From Burkholderia arboris (GTDB lineage: Bacteria > Pseudomonadota > Gammaproteobacteria > Burkholderiales > Burkholderiaceae), in the NCBI RefSeq assembly GCF_902499125.1, contig NZ_CABVPX010000004.1, positions 62,001 through 126,000 of the forward strand: a stretch of DNA of 64,000 nucleotides, given 5' to 3'. Shown here piece after piece: positions 34,243 to 41,573 of this stretch. Below the pieces are notes generated by a model. That model had not been told where the DNA came from. It worked only from the letters and a program-made list of their open reading frames with translations, and did no database searches. The number at the start of each line of letters is the position of its first letter. The first letter of the stretch is position 1. The position numbers and the translations under genes are program-made.

Positions 34243-35538
34243 TCAGGCCGGCACGCCGAACAGGCGCTGGCGGATCCGGTACAACGGCTCGAACAGCCAT
34301 TCGAGCAGGCTGCGCCGCTCCAGCACGACGTCGGCCTTCAGCATCATCCCGGCGCGCAGCGACAGCGGCCGCCCGTCGAACGACGGCGCGCGGTCGGCGA
34401 GTTCGACCCAGGTCTTGAAGTAGGTCTGCGGCGCAGCCGCGTCGCCGGGCAGGTTCAGCTCCTTCGCCGAGAACGCGACGGGCGAGATCGACAGCACCTT
34501 GCCGCGATAGGTGCCGAATTTCTCGACCGGATAGCTTGCGTACGCAACCTTCACCTCCTGCCCCTTCTTTACGAAGCCGGCCTTCGACGACGGAATGTAG
34601 ACCTCGGCGATCAGCCCGTCGGCCTTCGCGGGCAGGATCTCGACGACGCGCGTGCCCGGCGGGTCGATCACGCCACCCTGCACGACGTCGAGCCGCACGA
34701 TCTGCCCGTCGGCCGGTGCGTACAGCACCTGGTTCACGTTCTCGTCGATGTTGTATTCCTTTGCGTTCAGCTCCTCCTGCTTGATCTTCAGCTCCGCGTT
34801 CGCGCCGTCGTACTTGCTCTGCATCGTGTCGAGGTCGCCGCGCAGCTTCATCGCGTTCTTCGCGAGCTCGGCGCGGCGCAGCAGCAGGTCCTGGTACGCC
34901 TGCCCGGCCTGCAGGTACTGCGTGTTGACCTGGTTGTACTGCTCGAGCGTCACGACCTGTTCGTCGAGCAGCTGCTTCACGCGCGCGCGCCGTTCGCCGT
35001 ACTCGTCGACGATGCGCTTCTGGTCCTGGATCTGCCGGTCGATCAACCCGCGGCTCTCGCCCTGCGCGGCGATCTGCTGGTTGATCTGCTGCACCGTCGA
35101 CCGGTATTCGAGCTGCGCCGCGTCGATCTGCTGCTTCACCTCGACGCGCTGCCGGTCGAGCGCCATGCGCATCCCCTGCACGTTGTTCGCCTGGCTGACG
35201 AAGCTCGTGTCGCGCGTCACCGCGAGCAGCTTCTGGCCGGCCTTCACGTGCTGGTCCTTGCCGACGTAGATGTCGCGCACGGCCCAGCCCGGCGGCGCAC
35301 TGACGCCGATCAGCCCCGAACGCGGCGTCAGCATCCCCGACACGCTCTCGGTATTCGCGTAGCTCAGTTCGACGAGCGCGGTCACGAACATCGCGAACAT
35401 CGCGAGCGACAGGTAGCAGAAGAACCGCATCGACACCGGCACGTCGACGACGCCGTGGATCACGGTGCCGAAGGTCGTGCCGCGCGCGAGCTTGCGCGAC
35501 GGCTTCTGTTCTCGGAGGGCGGAGTTCCAGGTCGGCAT
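34243..35538 (-). CDS. HlyD-family periplasmic adaptor of a peptide exporter
   Basis: A 431-residue membrane fusion protein. One transmembrane helix (FFCYLSLAMFAMFVTALVEL), a beta-barrel/lipoyl start (AVRDIYVGKDQHVKAGQKLL), a long coiled-coil hairpin (about 120-270) and a C-terminal beta domain (VLYAPADGQIVRLDVVQGGV, IAEVYIPSSKAGFVKKGQEV). This is the CvaA type that joins a C39 ABC transporter to TolC. It follows the acyltransferase by 12 bases and precedes the OmpW-like gene by four, so is clearly co-transcribed. Confidence 0.93.
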   Translation of the reverse strand: MPTWNSALREQKPSRKLARGTTFGTVIHGVVDVPVSMRFFCYLSLAMFAMFVTALVELSYANTESVSGMLTPRSGLIGVSAPPGWAVRDIYVGKDQHVKAGQKLLAVTRDTSFVSQANNVQGMRMALDRQRVEVKQQIDAAQLEYRSTVQQINQQIAAQGESRGLIDRQIQDQKRIVDEYGERRARVKQLLDEQVVTLEQYNQVNTQYLQAGQAYQDLLLRRAELAKNAMKLRGDLDTMQSKYDGANAELKIKQEELNAKEYNIDENVNQVLYAPADGQIVRLDVVQGGVIDPPGTRVVEILPAKADGLIAEVYIPSSKAGFVKKGQEVKVAYASYPVEKFGTYRGKVLSISPVAFSAKELNLPGDAAAPQTYFKTWVELADRAPSFDGRPLSLRAGMMLKADVVLERRSLLEWLFEPLYRIRQRLFGVPA

Positions 35539-35550
35539 GGGGCAGGCTCG

Positions 35551-36552
35551 TCAGGCGCGACGCCGCGCGGCCGCATCGAGCAGCGGCGTCGGCATCAGGT
35601 AGGGCGTGAAGTGTTCCCAGAAATGCCATTGCTCGGGCTGGCGCACGAGCGCCTGCTCGAGGCGGTCGACGATCCGCTGGTGTGTCGCGCGCACCGGCGA
35701 CGCGTCGTCGTCCGCGCCGAGCATCGGCGCGAGCGGGCTGGCCGCGAGTTCGGTGAAATGCACCGCGCAGCGATCGCGGAACGGCACGCCCGTCGCATAC
35801 GCGACAAGCAGCGGAATCCCCTGCTCGACCGCGAGCTTCACGCCGCCGCCGGCCATCCGCACCCAGCGCCCGCCGAGCCGGCAGCGGTTGGTCTTGCCGA
35901 ACTTGCCGTGCAGGTCGGAGAACAGCAGGAACACGGGCGCCTCGCGCCGCAGGCTCGTGATCAGCCGCCGCAGGTGCACGCGCTCCTCGATGTCGATGAA
36001 CTCGACCTCACCTGCGCCGTATTCGGCGACGAGCCGCAGCGCATCGTCGAAGAACGCACCGGGCGCATCGCGGTGCATGATCACCATCAGCTTGCGGTCG
36101 TCCGGAATCATGAAGCGCAGCTTCGTGACGAACAGCATCAGGTTGCCGAAGTGCAGCCCCGCGAGCATCAGCGGGCCGCCGCGTGCAAGCGCCGCCCGCA
36201 GCTGCTCGTCGCCTTCGCACGCCATCCCGTCGATCATCGACTTCATCGATGCGAGGCTGTGCGTGCGCAGCTTGAGGCCGGCGAACTCGGCCTCGAACAG
36301 CTCGCGCACGACCGCAGCCGACACTTCCCGCACGCGCCGCGGATCGTCGTTCAGGTGTGCGCTCAGCATGTAGGCGACCGCGCGTTCGATCGATTCGCGA
36401 ATGCACGGAAAGCAGCGCAGGCATGCCCCCGAGCACCAGCGCATCAGCCGCAGCCCGCGCGCGGGCGACGTGCGCAGCGCGACCGCACGCACCGCGCGGC
36501 GCACCAGGAACGCATACGAGAACGGATTCAGCAGAAAGAGTCGCCCGAGCAT
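35551..36552 (-). CDS. LpxL/HtrB-like acyltransferase in the peptide-export operon, atypical active site
   Basis: A 333-residue protein of the lysophospholipid/lipid A acyltransferase family: LMLAGLHFGNLMLF (about 128-141), FLLFSDLHGKFGKTNRCRLG and MAGGGVKLAVEQGIPLLVAY at the expected positions. The family's H-x4-D/E dyad here reads H134-FGNL-M139, so the acidic residue is missing. No transmembrane helix is obvious, though the N-terminus has a hydrophobic stretch. The start overlaps the ABC transporter stop (TGATG) and GAGGAG lies eight bases upstream. An acyltransferase inside a double-glycine peptide exporter operon suggests lipidation of peptides or a structural/tolerance role; neither is shown. 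Confidence 0.72.
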   Translation of the reverse strand: MLGRLFLLNPFSYAFLVRRAVRAVALRTSPARGLRLMRWCSGACLRCFPCIRESIERAVAYMLSAHLNDDPRRVREVSAAVVRELFEAEFAGLKLRTHSLASMKSMIDGMACEGDEQLRAALARGGPLMLAGLHFGNLMLFVTKLRFMIPDDRKLMVIMHRDAPGAFFDDALRLVAEYGAGEVEFIDIEERVHLRRLITSLRREAPVFLLFSDLHGKFGKTNRCRLGGRWVRMAGGGVKLAVEQGIPLLVAYATGVPFRDRCAVHFTELAASPLAPMLGADDDASPVRATHQRIVDRLEQALVRQPEQWHFWEHFTPYLMPTPLLDAAARRRA

Positions 36553-38672
36553 CACCGCATCTCCTCGTTCATGCGCCATGCGCCGGTCGCATCGGTCAGG
36601 ACGCCCTCGTGCATCTGGTAGATGCGGTCGACCATCGACAGGATCGACGCATCGTGCGTGACGAGCACGATCGTGGACGGCAGCGTCAGCACGTTGCGGC
36701 AGATCTCGTGCGTCGTCGCCTGGTCGAGATTCGACGAAAACTCGTCGAGGATCAGCAGGCGCGGCTCGCAATACAGCGCCCGCGCGATCAGCAGCCGTTG
36801 CATCTGGCCGGCCGACAGGAATTTCTGCGTATCGCCGAGCGGCGTGTCGTAGCGATGGTCGAGCCGCTCGATCTCGTCGTGGATGCACGCGAGCTTCGCC
36901 GCGTCGAACATCGCGCCGATCCGCGGTGCCGGCGCGAAGTTCGTGATGTTGTCGCGAATCGTCCCGCGAAACAGCTGGTCGGACTGCGTGACGGCCGCCA
37001 GATGCTTGCGGTATTGCCGCAGGTTCACTTCCGCGAGATCGACGCCGCCGACGAACAGCGTGCCGGGGTCCGGCCGCACGAGCCCGCAGATCAGGTTCAG
37101 CAGCGTCGTCTTGCCGCTGCCGGTGCGGCCGACGATCGCGATCTTGCTGCCGGCCGGCACGTCGAGCGCGACGTCGCGCAGGATCGGACGGTTGCCGCCT
37201 TTCGGCGTGTACGACAGCGCGCGGATCGCCAGCGTGCCGTCGAACCCTTCGACCGGCCGCACGACCGCATCCGGCGCGGGCTCCTCGGTCTCGGTCTGCA
37301 GCACGTCCGCGACGCGGTCCATGTGCACCTGCAGCACCTTGCGGCGCACGTAGAGCTGGATCGAATCGATGAACTTGTCCGCGAACAGGTTCTTGTACTG
37401 GATGAACGCATAGATCACGCCGATCGTGCTCTGGCCGTGCATCACGAGCCACGCGCCGTAGGTCACGATCACCAGTTGCTCGACGTGCACGATCCCCTTG
37501 GAAATTGCATCGAACAGCAGTTGCAGCCGTTCCTGCTGGCGCATCGCCTGCAGCTTCTGCGTGAACGCGTTGACCCACAGGCTGCTGCGCGCGGTCTCGG
37601 CCGACAGCAGTTTGATCGAATGCGCGGAACGGATGTTCTCGATCAGCAGCGCATCGGCCTCCGCGCCGCGCGTGAGGATCTGCGACATCGCGTCCTGCAG
37701 TTGCGGCTGGATCGCGAGCCGGCTCAGCGCGAACAGCACCATCCCGGCGAGACTGATGCCGGCCAGCACGGGGCTGTAGTACAGCATCAGCACGAGCGTC
37801 AGCGTGCAGGTGACGATATTGAGCAGCCCGCCGACGAGCCCGTCGACGAGAAAGCGCCCGACCTCCGACACCGACGACACGCGCGAAATCGAATCGCCGG
37901 TGTTGTGGAACAGGAAATAACCGATCGGCAGCCGCGCGAGATGGCCGACCATGTTCGCCGACAGCTGCTGCGACACGATGTTGCGCAGGTAGCTCTTGAT
38001 GTTGCCGACGAGGTTCGCATACAGCGTGTCGAACAGGAACACGATCGCGAACAGGATCGTCAGCAGGTACAGGATGTCGACGTCGGTCTTCTTCAGCGCC
38101 TCGTCGATCGTCAACTGCACGTACGACGGGCCGAGCAGCAGCAGGAGCTGCGCGGCGACGCCGCCCGCGACCCCGATCGCGAGGCTCTTGCGGATGCCCG
38201 TCAGCCCTTCGAGGTAGTCGCGCAGCCGGATCCGGTCGGCCTGCCCCGCCCGCGTGAAACCGATGTCCGGATTCAGCTCGAGTGCATAGCCGGTGATGTG
38301 CGTGAGCGCCTGTGCGAGCGGCAGCTTCGTCTCGCCGAGCGCCGGGTCGACGATGTGCACGCTGCCGTAGCCGATCTTCGTCAGCACGACATAGTGGTTC
38401 ATTCCCCAGTGCAGGATGCACGGCGTCTTGAGCGCGTCGAGTTCGCCCGCGTCGAACTGCAGCCCGCGGGCGCGCAAGCCGAGATCGTTCGAGATCTCCA
38501 TCAGGTCGAAGAACGACAGCCCGGAATCGATCCGGACCGGATAGCGGTTGCGCAGCGTGCGCAACGTCGTTTCGCGCCCATGCCACGACGCGATCATCGC
38601 GAGGCAGGCGAGGCCGCACTCCGTCACTTCGTCCTGCAGGACCGGACGGACTTTACGCGTATTGAAGAGCAT
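36552..38672 (-). CDS. peptidase-containing (C39) bacteriocin-type ABC transporter
   Basis: A 706-residue exporter of the CvaB/LagD type. The N-terminal C39 protease has Cys19 in QDEVTECGLACLAM, His93 in GMNHYVVL and Asp109 in IVDPALG. About six transmembrane helices follow (160-450), then the ATPase with Walker A VGRTGSGKTT, signature LSAGQMQRLLIARAL and Walker B LLILDEFSS. It should cleave double-glycine leaders and export the mature peptides through HlyD and TolC. Both cognate precursors lie directly upstream on the same strand. GG cleavage specificity is family knowledge. Confidence 0.95.
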   Translation of the reverse strand: MLFNTRKVRPVLQDEVTECGLACLAMIASWHGRETTLRTLRNRYPVRIDSGLSFFDLMEISNDLGLRARGLQFDAGELDALKTPCILHWGMNHYVVLTKIGYGSVHIVDPALGETKLPLAQALTHITGYALELNPDIGFTRAGQADRIRLRDYLEGLTGIRKSLAIGVAGGVAAQLLLLLGPSYVQLTIDEALKKTDVDILYLLTILFAIVFLFDTLYANLVGNIKSYLRNIVSQQLSANMVGHLARLPIGYFLFHNTGDSISRVSSVSEVGRFLVDGLVGGLLNIVTCTLTLVLMLYYSPVLAGISLAGMVLFALSRLAIQPQLQDAMSQILTRGAEADALLIENIRSAHSIKLLSAETARSSLWVNAFTQKLQAMRQQERLQLLFDAISKGIVHVEQLVIVTYGAWLVMHGQSTIGVIYAFIQYKNLFADKFIDSIQLYVRRKVLQVHMDRVADVLQTETEEPAPDAVVRPVEGFDGTLAIRALSYTPKGGNRPILRDVALDVPAGSKIAIVGRTGSGKTTLLNLICGLVRPDPGTLFVGGVDLAEVNLRQYRKHLAAVTQSDQLFRGTIRDNITNFAPAPRIGAMFDAAKLACIHDEIERLDHRYDTPLGDTQKFLSAGQMQRLLIARALYCEPRLLILDEFSSNLDQATTHEICRNVLTLPSTIVLVTHDASILSMVDRIYQMHEGVLTDATGAWRMNEEMR

Positions 38673-38804
38673 GGTCGGGCACCCGGGGCGCGACGACGCG
38701 CCGCCCGGGCCTGACGGTGCGGGCCCGCGGCGGATCGTGCGCGATACGCATGGGCGCAGCCGGCACGCTGCCGGCTGCGACGGAAGATCGGTGTTACCGG
38801 CCGC

Positions 38805-38990
38805 TCAGCGCGACGAACCGAGCGACATCCGGAACTGTTCGACGGCGCGGGTCTGGTACTGGGTCATCAGGCCCTGCAGCGTGGTCCCGATCGACTGATT
38901 GACGAGATCGACCGTATAGGCGGCCGAATTGGAGTAAAGCGACGCGCCGCCGCGAATCTGGCGGGCCTGTTCTTCCGTGATGTCTCGCAT
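38805..38990 (-). CDS. double-glycine-leader peptide A (bacteriocin/microcin-like precursor)
   Basis: A 61-residue precursor. The leader MRDITEEQARQIRGG ends in GG preceded by the usual hydrophobic/charged pattern (Ile, Leu-type positions) recognised by C39 peptidases. The mature part would be 46 residues starting ASLYSNSAAYTVDLVNQSIG, amphipathic, with no cysteine. It lies 132 bases before the C39 transporter. The presence of the matching transporter makes export and cleavage very likely. Activity (antibacterial, signalling or other) is unknown. A weak AAGG element lies ten bases before the ATG. Confidence 0.8.
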   Translation of the reverse strand: MRDITEEQARQIRGGASLYSNSAAYTVDLVNQSIGTTLQGLMTQYQTRAVEQFRMSLGSSR

Positions 38991-39002
38991 TTGTTGTGGC
39001 CT

Positions 39003-39182
39003 TTATATTTTCGGAATGCCTTCAGCTGTCAGCCAATCGCAAACCCAATGGCCGTTTGCTTTATTACGGAGATAATCCGGCACTCCTGCCTCCCGATAAT
39101 CGCCCGATCCCGAAACAATGCATTTCGGAGTCGCTTTATTTCCACTGCGGCGATCGATTCTTTTCCTTCTGTTTCGCAGCAT
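39003..39182 (-). CDS. possible 59-residue ORF between the two leader peptides
   Basis: An open frame (starting MLRNRRKRIDRRSG, ending LTAEGIPKI) fills most of the gap between peptide B and peptide A. It is very basic at the N-terminus and uses AT-rich codons unlike its neighbours. No ribosome binding site is seen at a useful distance; GGAGG lies 15 bases upstream inside the hairpin. Immunity genes often sit beside such peptides, but this ORF has no membrane helix and could simply be the leader of peptide A. Low confidence. Confidence 0.2.
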   Translation of the reverse strand: MLRNRRKRIDRRSGNKATPKCIVSGSGDYREAGVPDYLRNKANGHWVCDWLTAEGIPKI

Positions 39183-39185
39183 TTC

Positions 39186-39208
39186 GCGCGGGGGGCGCCT
39201 CCCCGCGC
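39186..39208 (-). terminator. GC-rich hairpin after peptide B
   Basis: An eight-base-pair perfect stem (GCGCGGGG with CCCCGCGC) with a seven-base loop starts eight bases after the stop of peptide B. No T-run follows on the minus strand. It may attenuate transcription or protect the peptide B message so that it exceeds downstream genes. Confidence 0.5.
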
Positions 39209-39215
39209 ACGGCGG

Positions 39216-39389
39216 TTACTTGCCGGTGTTATTGAACGTCTTCGGGTTCTGCAGGTAATTGCCGAGGCTCGGCAGGAACTGGCCGAGCGCGGTTACCACC
39301 GGCGCGGCGTCAACAGCGAGGCTACCCAGCGAGCTGATCGCACCGCCGCCATGCACATTCCTGACCTGTTCCGTCGTCATGACCTTCAT
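39216..39389 (-). CDS. double-glycine-leader peptide B (bacteriocin/microcin-like precursor)
   Basis: A 57-residue precursor. The leader MKVMTTEQVRNVHGG ends in GG, and the mature part (about 42 residues, GAISSLGSLAVDAAPVVTAL at its start) is rich in Ala, Gly, Leu and Ser like pore-forming class II peptides. No cysteine. Two adjacent ATG codons (39392, 39389); the second has GAGGAG at the better spacing. It is the first gene of the export operon. With peptide A it could form a two-peptide system. The two leaders share the EQ-R---GG pattern. Confidence 0.8.
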   Translation of the reverse strand: MKVMTTEQVRNVHGGGAISSLGSLAVDAAPVVTALGQFLPSLGNYLQNPKTFNNTGK

Positions 39390-39628
39390 CATTCTCTCCT
39401 CGTAAAAATAAAGATGATGCAAAGAACCTTCATTGAAAGACAAACGGCCTTTAATCCCTAGCGACTTGTTAATCTAATAATCACTGCGATTACGAGCCGA
39501 AATCAGGCTATCATGCGGTCGCATCGGAATTCAATGGAGGACACACTCTTACAGGTGCGTTTTCCGATGTGTGACAGGTGGCAGACATTCACGCTGTTTG
39601 AATTTCAATTTCAAAACGTTTAAATCCC

Positions 39629-39646
39629 GCCGCAATGCATTGCGGC
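39629..39646. promoter_or_regulatory. 18-bp perfect palindrome in the leader of the TolC-like gene
   Basis: GCCGCAATGCATTGCGGC is a perfect palindrome 24 bases before the TolC-like ATG, just ahead of the ribosome binding site. It sits within the 280-base divergent, AT-richer region between peptide B and the TolC-like gene. A regulator operator or a translation-blocking hairpin are both possible. Confidence 0.6.
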
Positions 39647-39669
39647 ACGGGCAGGAGACGGAGACGGCC

Positions 39670-41085
39670 ATGTTTGAAACGAGGCGCGCGAATCGCGGAT
39701 CGGCGGCACCGGATACGGGTAATTCCCTATCAAGATTTTCGACTAGGTGGAATCCCCGACTTGCAACCATGACAGCGTTCGCTGTAACGATGGCCGGCAT
39801 GTCGGCAAGCACGCAAGCGTTCTGCCTCGATACGGCCTACCAGTACGCGGCCGTGCACGATCCGCGCTACCTGCAGGCGCGCAGCGAATACGATGCGGCT
39901 CGCCAGAAATTCCCCGAAGCGCGCGCGCAGATGCTGCCGCAGGCCGCCGCGCAACTCGAATGGGGGCGCTACGGCACGCACGCGAACCTGTTCGGCATCG
40001 ACGTCAGCGGCTCGAGCAATGCCGCGTACGGTTCCGCGCAGGTCACGCAGGCGCTGTTCAACGTGCCCTACCTGTACGACATGCGGCGTGCGACGGAGTA
40101 CGAGGAATCGGCGAAGCAGAAGCTCGAGGTCGCGAAGCAGGACCTGATCCTGCGCGTCGCGAACGCGTGTTTCGACCTGCTGAGTGCGCGCGAGAAACTG
40201 CAGTCGGCCGACGACGAGGTCAGCGCGCTCACGCGGCTCGAAAGCGATACGCGGCGCATGGCGCAGCTCGGCATGAAGACGATCGGCGATACGGCCGAGA
40301 TCGAGGCGCGCCGCAGCCTCGCGCAATCCGACGAGGCACTTGCGCAGACCGACGTCGACGCGCGTCGCGCCCGCTACGAGACGCTGCTCGGCTCGACGAT
40401 CGACTTCACGCGCTGGCCTCGGCTCGCGATGCGCGGGTCGTCGCCGCGCATTCCGTCGGGCGAGTACGCGCCGCAGGACAACCCCGCGTACCGGCAGGCG
40501 TATCGCGACGTCCAGGTCGCGCGGCTCGCGGCGAAACGCGTCAGCGCCGAGCATTTGCCGACCGTCGACCTGTTCGCGTCGTATTCGCGCGGGCTCAACC
40601 CGAACCTGCGCGGGCTCACCGATCGTTCGGACTTCCATCAGAGCGCATTCGGCGTACAGGTGACGATCCCGATCTTCTCCGGCGGCAGCGTGTACTACCG
40701 GCAAGTGGAAGCCGAGCACGTGACCGAGCAATACCGCAACCGGCTGCGCGAGGTCGAGGAGCAACTGGGCACCGATCATCGCGAGGCGTTGTCCGCGCTC
40801 GAATCGGTCGGCAAGCGCATCCGCGCGCTGCAGCAGTCGCTGCAGGCCGCACGGCTCGCGTACGATTCGTCGATGAAGGCGCATCAGGTCGGCTACAGCA
40901 CGACGTACGAAACGCTGAACCTGCGACGCGACATCTCGGGCATCCGGCAGAAGCTGTTCGACAGCTACCTCGATGCGCTGAAGCTGCAACTGAAGCTGAA
41001 AAGCGTGCTCGGCACGCTCGACGAACAATCGCTGATCGCGGTGGACGGCTTCCTCCAAAGCAACGCGGCGACCGACCGGAGCTGA
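39670..41085 (+). CDS. TolC-family outer-membrane channel protein
   Basis: A 471-residue protein with a signal-type segment (LATMTAFAVTMAGMSASTQA, residues 36-55, after an unusually long basic N-terminus) and two repeats of the TolC outer-membrane efflux domain with long coiled-coil helices (LSAREKLQSADDEVSALTRL; YRNRLREVEEQLGTDHREAL). GVQVTIPIFSGGSVYYRQVE is the standard second-barrel segment. This is the AprF/TolC branch used by type I exporters. It is divergent from the peptide operon and completes the CvaB-CvaA-TolC set. An internal ATG at about 39769 could be the true start. Confidence 0.93.
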   Translation: MFETRRANRGSAAPDTGNSLSRFSTRWNPRLATMTAFAVTMAGMSASTQAFCLDTAYQYAAVHDPRYLQARSEYDAARQKFPEARAQMLPQAAAQLEWGRYGTHANLFGIDVSGSSNAAYGSAQVTQALFNVPYLYDMRRATEYEESAKQKLEVAKQDLILRVANACFDLLSAREKLQSADDEVSALTRLESDTRRMAQLGMKTIGDTAEIEARRSLAQSDEALAQTDVDARRARYETLLGSTIDFTRWPRLAMRGSSPRIPSGEYAPQDNPAYRQAYRDVQVARLAAKRVSAEHLPTVDLFASYSRGLNPNLRGLTDRSDFHQSAFGVQVTIPIFSGGSVYYRQVEAEHVTEQYRNRLREVEEQLGTDHREALSALESVGKRIRALQQSLQAARLAYDSSMKAHQVGYSTTYETLNLRRDISGIRQKLFDSYLDALKLQLKLKSVLGTLDEQSLIAVDGFLQSNAATDRS

Positions 41086-41115
41086 ACGCAATTCGATGCG
41101 CATCGCACATGCCGA

Positions 41116-41139
41116 ATAACGTTGTGTACGCAACGTTAT
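41116..41139. promoter_or_regulatory. 24-base hairpin/inverted repeat after the TolC-like gene
   Basis: ATAACGTTG and CAACGTTAT form a nine-base-pair stem with loop TGTACG, 30 bases after the TolC-like stop. There is no T-run, so it is either a weak terminator or a dimeric regulator site upstream of the ami operon. Bases 41140-41455 hold the probable amiE promoter (TTGCGT and TAGAGT 17 bases apart near 41322-41350) and an untranslated leader; no gene is seen. Confidence 0.45.
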
Positions 41140-41455
41140 CGAGGAAGGCCGATTCGCCGGCCGGTCGCTTCATCGACACCCGCGCATCGCGATTCCGTCT
41201 CGTCGCTTCCCGCAAGCTTGCGTCCGACCCTGCACGTTCGTGCCGCGCAATGTCCGGTCCCGACCGCACATGACACCGGCCGTCGCCCCTTCACGACGTG
41301 CAGGGGTATACGCGGTGTTGCGTCGGAAAAAAACTTTGCATAGAGTGCTTCCCATCGATCCGGCGGACAAAGACGTCCCTCGATCGTGCGCAGCGCGATC
41401 CCGATAGCCCGCGCTTCGCTGGCCACGCATCCGGCCACCCATCCGCATTCCCGTT

Positions 41456-41496
41456 ATCCGACAGCGTTGTCGGATGAACGGACCGGCAAAGAAGCC
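41456..41496 (+). promoter_or_regulatory. ANTAR (AmiR) antitermination RNA target, dual hexaloop
   Basis: Hairpin P1: ATCCGAC (41456-41462), loop AGCGTT, GTCGGAT (41469-41475). Hairpin P2: GGC, loop AAAGAA (41488-41493), GCC. Both six-base loops have A at position 1 and G at position 4, the rule for ANTAR protein targets, with a nine-base linker. The GCC arm of P2 is also the start of the terminator stem, so P2 and the terminator exclude each other. AmiR, an ANTAR protein, is encoded at the end of the same operon. Confidence 0.8.
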
Positions 41497-41530
41497 CTTG
41501 CCTCGCTCGTCGAGGCAAGGGCTTTTTTTT
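41494..41530 (+). terminator. leader terminator of the ami operon
   Basis: A 12-base-pair stem (GCCCTTGCCTCG with CGAGGCAAGGGC, five-base loop) followed by eight T residues, 44 bases before the amiE start. It should stop transcription unless AmiR stabilises the upstream hairpins. Confidence 0.93.
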
Positions 41531-41573
41531 GTCTTTCGAAAACGCACGTCTTCACCTGAACCAGGAGCACACC

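Noticed and set aside
38805..38990. Peptide A as an R-body (RebB-like) protein
   Set aside because: Only a vague pattern of Gln/Ser/Thr and hydrophobic residues; the GG leader and adjacent C39 transporter are far better evidence for an exported peptide.
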